NCBI GenBank assembly: GCA_037447295.1
Contig: JBBIGZ010000102.1
Span: 1-8,778 of the forward strand
Reading direction: 5' to 3'
Source: 630D-37 sp037447295
Lineage (GTDB): Bacteria > Chloroflexota > Anaerolineae > Anaerolineales > Villigracilaceae
DNA: 8,778 bases
This document shows, piece after piece, positions 4,849 through 8,778 of the stretch. The notes beneath the pieces are model-generated. The model did no database searches. It was not told where the DNA came from and saw only the letters and a list, made by a program, of their open reading frames with translations. A program made the position numbers and the translations under genes. Position 1 is the stretch's first letter. The number at the start of each line of letters is the position of its first letter.

Positions 4849-5475
4849 GTGCTGCGCGTTCACGTGCGCTACGAGGACGAAGAGAGCCGTGCCGAGCTGA
4901 AGCGGGCGGGCTTCCGCTGGAACCCTCGGCTCAAGCTCTGGGAAGCTCCCGATACCCCCGCCAACCGGGAGCTGCTCGACCGGCTGGGGTTGCAGCCAGA
5001 AGCCCTGCTGGCTGTCTCCCCCAGAGAGCATGAGGAGATGGACCGCCGCGACGAGGAGCAGATGCGTCGGGAGCTCATGCACGAAGTCATCGGCGAATAC
5101 ATCTACGACTTCACCACCAAGGAGGGCCGGCGCGTCGTGGGGATCAGTTGGGCCGGGGCCAAGCGCCTCGCCCAGACCTATCTCCCCGGGCTGGATGTGG
5201 AGCTGGTCCGGGTGGACCAGAACGACAAGTGGATCGGCGTGGTGGTCAAGGTGAAGTGGGAGAAGGGCAGCGCCTTGGGGGCGGCACAGATGCCCGCGAC
5301 CGAGAGATTCGCCTACCCCATCGCGATCAACAAGGCCCAGCGCAATGCGATCATGAACCTCTTGGATGAGGCGTTCATCCGGAAGGCGATCGAGAGCTAT
5401 GGGAAGGGCAGGGATCCAGGGGACGAATTGCTGCCCCCCAAGACGGAACGCCGTGAAGGGGATCGTATACCCTGA
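4849..5475 (+). CDS. Possible single-strand DNA annealing protein with N-terminal DUF5710-like motif
   Basis: GTG 4849 is chosen because a full AGGAGGTGAT ends about 4 nt before it; a frame reaching back to 4741 would overlap the upstream gene and has no such site. The result is 208 residues. Residues 3-34 ('VRYEDEESRAELKRAGFRWNP...LWEAP') resemble the small domain found in DUF5710 and some primase/helicase proteins, which has the pattern 'A...G..W.....W..p'. The C-terminal part runs 'GRRVVGISWAGAKRLAQTYL', two strands ('VELVRVDQ', 'WIGVVVKVKWE'), then 'RFAYPIAINKAQRNAIMNLL'. This recalls phage and plasmid Rad52/RecT-like annealing proteins, whose core ends in a similar 'A...KA.RNA...L'. That function is inference from pattern, not established. 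It ends 5 bp from the oppositely directed rep gene. Confidence 0.7.
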   Translation: MLRVHVRYEDEESRAELKRAGFRWNPRLKLWEAPDTPANRELLDRLGLQPEALLAVSPREHEEMDRRDEEQMRRELMHEVIGEYIYDFTTKEGRRVVGISWAGAKRLAQTYLPGLDVELVRVDQNDKWIGVVVKVKWEKGSALGAAQMPATERFAYPIAINKAQRNAIMNLLDEAFIRKAIESYGKGRDPGDELLPPKTERREGDRIP

Positions 5476-5488
5476 GGGGGTCACGATC
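5461..5488. terminator. Hairpin between convergent genes
   Basis: GATCGT (5461-5466) pairs with ACGATC (5483-5488), with CCC/GGG able to pair inside. The hairpin holds the stop codons of both convergent genes (TGA 5473-5475 rightward, TGA 5483-5481 leftward). There is no T-run on either side, so it is at best a weak bidirectional terminator. Confidence 0.35.
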
Positions 5489-6380
5489 TCACCGCCGCTT
5501 GCAGCAGCTGCCGCGCCCGCTCGGCCTGCTTCAGGCTCCACACCAGCTCCGCCCTCTGCTTCTCTGCCCACTCCCGCCATCTCTCCGCTACGGAGAGCTC
5601 CCGGGACTCATACTCCGCCCGCTTGCGCCTGACCCGCTCCACCTCCCGCTCGTGCAGGTGCCACAGGTACTCGTTGTAGTCCCTGAACCGCCGGCGCTTC
5701 GGCTTTGGCTTGGGCGTGAAGAGATTCTTGAGCCACCCCATGAACCAGCGGCAGAGATCGCCGACGGATTGCACCCACTCCGGCACCCTGAGCTTGCGCA
5801 CCAATCCCCGGAGCTTCTCGAACAGCTTCAGCGCATAGGCACGGGTCTTGCCCTTGAGGTGCCGGCCCACCAGGGCGGTGCAGACCCTGCGATACCTCGT
5901 GGGGAGCTGAGAGCCGTCCAGGGTCTCCCGGAAGGCCTTCATGCACCGGTTCCACTGGGGGCGGTTTGCCGGCGAGATGATATCCCCTGGTATGGCCTGC
6001 GGGCCATCACCCGAAGGGTGTATATTCTTTAACTTCATACTCCTCTTATACCTTATGGGGGGGTGACACTTTTTGTGCGCGGCTGTTTCGTCAACTTCCG
6101 CTGGCCGCATCTTTTGCCCAGCCTGCTGGTGCTTTGGGGCGGGCTTGCGCCAGTTGAGCCGGTAGACCGAGTGCCTCCCCCGGCCGGTGCGGGCCTCGTG
6201 CAAGAAAAGGAGATGTACCCTCTGCAAGAAGGCGATGGCCTTGTAGACCGTCTTGCGGGAGAGCCCCGTATGGGCACTGATCTGGCTGGCATCCAGCTCA
6301 AAGAGGCCCTGCTGGTCTGAAACGATGTAGAGATAGGCAAAGACGCGGCGGGGGCTCTCCCAACGCTGGACAGCCAGCAC
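5481..6380 (-). CDS. Winged-helix protein, probable plasmid replication initiator
   Basis: From GTG 6380 the protein has 299 residues. Residues 10-75 form a winged helix: 'SPRRVFAYLYIVSD', 'LDASQISAHTGLSRKTVYKA' and a wing ending 'GRHSVYRLNW'. A variable linker, a middle helical region ('YALKLFEKLRGLVRKL') and a very basic, coiled-coil-like tail ('KPKPKRRRFRDY...ERARQLLQ') follow. This layout suits replication initiators of plasmids, and its place beside xre and parAB supports that; a transcription regulator is the alternative. GTG 6380 has no Shine-Dalgarno, and protein-like sequence continues upstream ('RDFFAKVKSPPPTSFQLPR') to CTG 6452, after which a stop soon occurs. The true start may thus be CTG 6452 (323 residues). 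An antisense RNA is predicted over this start. The C-terminus converges with the gene at 4849. Confidence 0.72.
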   Translation of the reverse strand: MLAVQRWESPRRVFAYLYIVSDQQGLFELDASQISAHTGLSRKTVYKAIAFLQRVHLLFLHEARTGRGRHSVYRLNWRKPAPKHQQAGQKMRPAEVDETAAHKKCHPPIRYKRSMKLKNIHPSGDGPQAIPGDIISPANRPQWNRCMKAFRETLDGSQLPTRYRRVCTALVGRHLKGKTRAYALKLFEKLRGLVRKLRVPEWVQSVGDLCRWFMGWLKNLFTPKPKPKRRRFRDYNEYLWHLHEREVERVRRKRAEYESRELSVAERWREWAEKQRAELVWSLKQAERARQLLQAAVRS

Positions 6381-6414
6381 GCGGGGAAGCTGGAAGCTGG
6401 TCGGGGGAGGGGAC

Positions 6415-6443
6415 TTGACTTTTGCAAAAAAATCCCTTATACT
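6415..6443 (+). promoter_or_regulatory. Promoter for an antisense RNA over the initiator start
   Basis: TTGACT (6415-6420), 17-bp spacer, TATACT (6438-6443), running against the initiator gene. The predicted start is near 6450. No rightward gene follows; a terminator lies about 30 bp further on. Confidence 0.75.
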
Positions 6444-6449
6444 GGTTTT

Positions 6450-6508
6450 CAGAACGGAGACAAACCAGCAAAGCGGACTCTGAGTTGCACCTCAGAGTCT
6501 TCAATTTT
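6450..6508 (+). ncRNA. Putative antisense (counter-transcribed) RNA for replication control
   Basis: A strong promoter (6415-6443) and a perfect terminator hairpin (6476-6499 plus T-rich tail) bound a transcript of about 58 nt without coding capacity. It is complementary to the leader of the leftward initiator mRNA and its 5' end meets the upstream limit of the initiator frame at 6452. Many plasmids limit copy number with such RNAs by blocking initiator synthesis. The promoter and terminator are seen; the role is inferred. Confidence 0.6.
6476..6508 (+). terminator. Intrinsic terminator of the antisense RNA
   Basis: GACTCTGAG (6476-6484) and CTCAGAGTC (6491-6499) form a perfect 9-bp stem with loop TTGCAC, followed by TTCAATTTT. 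The T-tail exists only in the rightward direction, so it ends a plus-strand transcript. In the leftward initiator mRNA the same bases would form a leader hairpin. Confidence 0.8.
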
Positions 6509-6570
6509 ATACGGTTCTACTCACCACTTATATAGCTGCTGGTCGTCTATTCACCCCCCTAGAGCTCAGA

Positions 6571-6792
6571 TCAAGCGACTGCTTTCTCTTGCACCGAGTT
6601 CAGTTCAAAATCCGATAGCAATTCGTCAACGGATACTTCCAGGGCTCGTGCCAGTTTGAGGATCGTATCCACGCGCGGGGTCACCTTGCCGTTCTCAATA
6701 CGGTTTATGAGCGAGCCGTCCACGCCAGAGCGTGCCTCCAGCTGCTTGAGCGACAGGTGCTTCCGGTCGCGCAGTTCCTTTACTTTGCGCAT
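6571..6792 (-). CDS. XRE/Cro-CI family transcriptional regulator
   Basis: The 73-residue protein is a single XRE helix-turn-helix domain: 'VKELRDRKHLSLKQLEARSG' (helices 1-2), 'VDGSLINRIENGKVTPRVDT' with the family's 'I..iE.G...P', and 'ILKLARALEVSVDELLSDFE' (helices 4-5). A short tail follows. Such proteins dimerise and repress promoters. GAGGTGA lies 5 nt before ATG 6792. The gene lies between the initiator and the partition genes, all leftward, so it may control replication or its own expression. Its promoter contains a perfect inverted repeat over the -10 (6826-6841), consistent with autorepression. Confidence 0.93.
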   Translation of the reverse strand: MRKVKELRDRKHLSLKQLEARSGVDGSLINRIENGKVTPRVDTILKLARALEVSVDELLSDFELNSVQEKAVA

Positions 6793-6825
6793 AGAATCAC
6801 CTCAATCAGTGACACTCGTTGCATA

Positions 6826-6863
6826 GGTACAGCATTGTACCGCCAGGGGGAGGGGCAAGTCAA
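6826..6863 (-). promoter_or_regulatory. Promoter and operator of the XRE gene
   Basis: On the minus strand, TTGACT (6863-6858), an 18-bp spacer and TACAAT (6839-6834). The inverted repeat GGTACA-GCAT-TGTACC (6826-6841) covers the -10, a classic place for an XRE repressor to bind. It is separate from the octad array that begins at 6887. Confidence 0.78.
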
Positions 6864-6886
6864 ATTCCCCGCATCAGGTCTATCAT

Positions 6887-7014
6887 AGTTAACCGGTTAA
6901 CTGGTTAACCAGGGGAATGGTAGAACGGCTAACTGGGAGAATATTCCTCCGGTGGAATGGTTATCCGGTCAACCAGTTAACTGGTTGAATGGTTAACCGT
7001 TCTACCGTTCATCC
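6887..7014. repeat. Array of 16 contiguous 8-bp words (centromere candidate)
   Basis: From 6887 the DNA divides without gaps into octads: AGTTAACC, GGTTAACT, GGTTAACC, AGGGGAAT, GGTAGAAC, GGCTAACT, GGGAGAAT, ATTCCTCC, GGTGGAAT, GGTTATCC, GGTCAACC, AGTTAACT, GGTTGAAT, GGTTAACC, GTTCTACC, GTTCATCC. Perfect forms are themselves palindromic. GGTAGAAC and GTTCTACC are exact complements, so both orientations occur. Contiguous short repeats are how ribbon-helix-helix partition proteins, such as omega with its 7-bp repeats, recognise centromeres. The last words lie inside the 3' end of the partition gene. Confidence 0.85.
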
Positions 7015-7334
7015 GGTCGCTGCTTTCGAAAATGCTCGCGCACGGTCTGGAGAATCTCGTCCTCAGTAGTACAGCGGGAGATGTCCACGCCTTCAAGGCG
7101 CAGCAGTTCGATCAGTGCGCGGATGATGGCGCTGCGCTCCATCTTCTTTCGAGTACGGAGGAACGCGCTTGCTACCAGGGAATCGAGAAATTCGCTCTGG
7201 TCACGCCTCAGGACGAACCCGTACTTCCATACGCCGGTGTCGTGAACGGCTCCTCTAGGGCGTTCCGGCAGCTCCTCGATTGGGGCAATGAGGCGATCCT
7301 GGAATTGCTTCCCTAGCCGTGACTTCTTCGGCAT
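7002..7334 (-). CDS. Small basic partition protein, ribbon-helix-helix-like centromere binder
   Basis: The 110-residue protein directly follows parA, with a 22-bp overlap. GGAGGT inside parA, 9 nt before ATG 7334, indicates coupled translation. Residues 1-35 are a flexible basic/acidic lead. 'WKYGFVLRRDQSEFLDSLVA' (36-55) gives a strand and helix, and 'RTRKKMERSAIIRALIELLR' (60-79) a basic turn and second helix. This resembles ribbon-helix-helix partner proteins of ParA (ParG, omega type), though I cannot align it to a named family. It is expected to bind the octad arrays on both sides of the operon, to join plasmid DNA to ParA and probably repress parA. Its last five codons lie within the octad array. 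Confidence 0.78.
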   Translation of the reverse strand: MPKKSRLGKQFQDRLIAPIEELPERPRGAVHDTGVWKYGFVLRRDQSEFLDSLVASAFLRTRKKMERSAIIRALIELLRLEGVDISRCTTEDEILQTVREHFRKQRPDER

Positions 7335-8095
7335 CGCTGTAGGACCTCCTCGGCCAGGGCGCGGTAGTTCTCGGCCCCAGTTGAGTGCGGATCGTATTCG
7401 AAAATGGTCTGGCCGAACCCCGGCGCCTCTCGGAGCTTCACATTGACACGAATCTCGGTCTTGGTCACCAGCCCCTTATAGGTCGAGCGCAGCAAAGCAA
7501 GCACCTCGGACGTAATCGCGTTGCGGAAGTCCACAATTGTGGGCACGATCCCCAGCACCTTCGGCTGCACGTGCAGGGCCTGCGCCACCTCTTTGAGCAC
7601 GGCCTGTAGCTCAACCAAGCCGTTGACACTCAGGAAATCGGGGATCACCGGTATAAGCACATAATCGCTAGCTACTATGGCGTTGAGCGTGAGCAGTGAG
7701 ATCGAGGGCGGGCAGTCGATCAGCACGAAGTCATAGGACGCTTTGACCGGGGCAAGCCGGCTCTCCAAAACGCGCTCTCGCCCGATGCGCGATGCCAGCG
7801 CTATATTGACGTCCTTCATTCTTGTATCGCCGGGAACGACATCGAAGTTCTTGCAGGTGGAGCTGACGACAGCCTTAGCCACATCCCGACCTTCGGTAAA
7901 CACCTCAGACAGCGTCACAACTGGCCGGGCTCCGTTCAGCCCTAAGGAGGCTGTGGCCGAAGCCTGTGGGTCTAGGTCTACCAACAGCACGCGCTTGCCC
8001 TTCATTGCCAGGGCTGCACCCAAGTTGATCGCCGTGACAGTCTTGCCCACGCCGCCTTTGTCATTCACAACGCTGATGACGGGCATACCTCTCAC
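7313..8095 (-). CDS. parA: ParA-family partition ATPase
   Basis: The 260-residue protein has the deviant Walker A box 'KGGVGKT' (13-19, with signature Lys13 and Lys18), the A' motif 'VLLVDLDPQ' (36-44) and Walker B 'YDFVLIDCPPS' (121-131, Asp127). The later regions 'VIPVIPDFLSVNGL' and 'SEVLALLRSTYKGLV' are also typical. There is no N-terminal DNA-binding domain, so it is of the short type Ib/Soj-like class, which pairs with small partner proteins. ParA binds DNA when ATP-bound and moves plasmids apart with the partner's help. Start codon choices are GTG 8095 and ATG 8086 ('MPVISVVND'); neither has a good Shine-Dalgarno. An octad array starts 5 bp upstream, so transcription is probably repressed by the partner. 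Confidence 0.96.
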   Translation of the reverse strand: MRGMPVISVVNDKGGVGKTVTAINLGAALAMKGKRVLLVDLDPQASATASLGLNGARPVVTLSEVFTEGRDVAKAVVSSTCKNFDVVPGDTRMKDVNIALASRIGRERVLESRLAPVKASYDFVLIDCPPSISLLTLNAIVASDYVLIPVIPDFLSVNGLVELQAVLKEVAQALHVQPKVLGIVPTIVDFRNAITSEVLALLRSTYKGLVTKTEIRVNVKLREAPGFGQTIFEYDPHSTGAENYRALAEEVLQRCRRSHG

Positions 8096-8099
8096 CGCC

Positions 8100-8147
8100 G
8101 TTCATCCAGTTAACCGGTGGAACGGTTAACCAGTTAACTGGTTAACC
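8100..8147. repeat. Array of 6 octads upstream of parA (operator/second centromere)
   Basis: The words are GTTCATCC, AGTTAACC, GGTGGAAC, GGTTAACC, AGTTAACT, GGTTAACC, contiguous and in register. Five of the six also occur exactly in the 6887-7014 array, and GGTGGAAC differs there by one base. The array fills the space between a -35-like TTGTCA (minus strand, 8167-8162) and the parA start, where the -10 should be, so binding would shut off parAB. Confidence 0.85.
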
Positions 8148-8188
8148 ACACCGTATGCTCGTGACAACTTAGTATTGCATAAATGCAA
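8139..8188 (-). promoter_or_regulatory. parA: Probable parA promoter region
   Basis: On the minus strand TTGTCA (8167-8162) is a fair -35; at 16-17 bp downstream only TTAACC/TAACCA (octad sequence) is available as a poor -10. Upstream is the perfect inverted repeat TTGCAT-AA-ATGCAA (8175-8188). The exact start cannot be fixed from sequence. Confidence 0.35.
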
Positions 8189-8209
8189 GGAGGAAGTCAA
8201 ATCTGAGCG

Positions 8210-8778
8210 ATGGGAGTGTGTTGCCAGCGCTTGCCTGTGGACCTCTTTAGCGAGCAGGAATTCTCCATAGACGAGTTTAGGGCCACCTTCCCCACCTCCC
8301 AGGCTCAGGAGGTCATCCATGACTTGTGGCAGGCCAAGGTTATGTGGAGAAGGTGGGGAGAGGAATCTATCAGGCTGTCAAGCCCGAGGCCTTGATCAAG
8401 AAGATTGTCAGCACTGGAGAAGGCGATGTTTTAGAGGGGGCCAAGAGGAAGTATGCCTCTTGCGAGAGCAACGCGGTGGCACTCAGGACTGATGGAAGGT
8501 CCTGGACCGGCTTTCCTCGGGAGTTGGCAGGAGTTTTTCAGAAGTCTGCGGGTCAACCATTCGAAAGAGGGCCAGAACAGGACTTTCTCTGGCGTTGTCT
8601 CTCTCGTGCATCTTTATCCCGAGGCCAGGGAGTCTCTGACCACATACGCTGTGGCATACTCCGGAGGAGTGAGGAGCGGGAGAGGGGCAGTTCCGAGCTC
8701 CGAGACTGTGGGCCCAAGATGCTTGGAGAGGCAGGGCTGAAGGAAGACCATCATTCAGAGAGCTCGGCCGGATCTCTC
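8210..8778 (+). pseudogene. Frameshifted winged-helix gene (AbiEi-like?), running off the end
   Basis: Protein-like sequence runs rightward but switches frame several times. It begins 'LPVDLFSEQEFSIDEFRATF' and 'SQAQEVIHDLWQAK' (8225-8337), then shifts to 'GYVEKVGRGIYQAVKPEALI' and 'EGDVLEGAKRKYASCESNAV' (8338-8520). It shifts back for 'WQEFFRSLRVNHSKEGQNRT' and 'VVSLVHLYPEARESL' (8525-8650), and again for 'SSELRDCGPKMLGEAGLKED' towards the end. The first parts have the pattern of a winged helix ending in 'GYVEKVGRGIY', as in AbiEi-type antitoxins and related regulators; the family is uncertain. At least three frameshifts are needed, so the gene is broken. A ribosome-binding-like AAGGAGG lies at 8187-8193, but an in-frame TGA at 8204 precedes the ATG at 8210. 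Confidence 0.55.

Noticed and set aside
4780..5580. Leftward 266-codon frame opposite the annealing-like gene
   Set aside because: Mirror frame of a GC-rich gene with a strong start; its His/Gly/Pro-rich translation is typical of an antisense shadow.
5499..6032. Rightward 177-codon frame within the initiator gene
   Set aside because: Leu/Pro-rich antisense shadow of the initiator gene without a ribosome binding site.
6887..7014. CRISPR array
   Set aside because: Repeats are 8 bp, contiguous and without spacers; they fit protein-binding octads.
8126..8320. Leftward 64-codon frame upstream of parA
   Set aside because: Opposite strand of the decayed winged-helix gene and runs through the octad array; no domain pattern.

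Overview
This window looks like part of a bacterial plasmid, or an integrated plasmid-like element, carrying several toxin-antitoxin modules and decayed insertions. Base composition is moderately GC-rich. Ribosome binding sites are strong matches to the 3' end of 16S rRNA (for example AGGAGGTGAT before position 4849). Promoters are of the sigma-70 type, TTGACN and TATAAT with 17-18 bp spacers. Protein sequences are rich in Arg, Leu and Glu. This suggests a bacterium, perhaps a thermophilic or deep-branching lineage such as Firmicutes, Chloroflexi or a related phylum, but the sequence alone does not settle the taxon.

Left part (1-2760): the start of a leftward helix-turn-helix (excisionase/MerR-like) protein leaves the window at base 1. 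After a stretch with no clear gene comes a solitary RelE/ParE-type toxin with its own promoter and terminator. A resolvase-family serine recombinase with an AT-hook-like N-terminus follows. The 700 bp after it hold no convincing gene, but do hold inverted repeats, two identical LacI-type palindromes and an orphan copy of an operator found again at 4491.

Middle part (2761-5490): vapBC (leftward), then hicB and a damaged hicA (rightward) whose 3' end is built from the end of an IS256-family element. A remnant of that element's transposase lies next to it. An operator-controlled rightward pair follows: a small Cys-rich protein of the DUF6788 type and a 208-residue protein that may be a single-strand DNA annealing protein.

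Right part (5481-8200, all genes leftward) is the plasmid backbone: a winged-helix probable replication initiator, an XRE regulator with its own operator, a small basic (ribbon-helix-helix-like) centromere-binding protein and a ParA ATPase. A compact sigma-70 promoter and terminator on the opposite strand predict an antisense RNA of about 58 nt over the start of the initiator gene. The par genes are bracketed by two arrays of contiguous 8-bp words (16 octads downstream, 6 upstream), the likely centromere and operator. A frameshifted winged-helix pseudogene runs off the right end.

Together: replication (initiator plus antisense RNA plus XRE repressor), partition (ParA, octad-binding protein, octad arrays), probable multimer resolution (serine recombinase) and post-segregational stability (three toxin-antitoxin loci in different states of decay). 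The most novel-looking elements are the octad partition arrays, the antisense RNA over the initiator start, and the duplicated operator.
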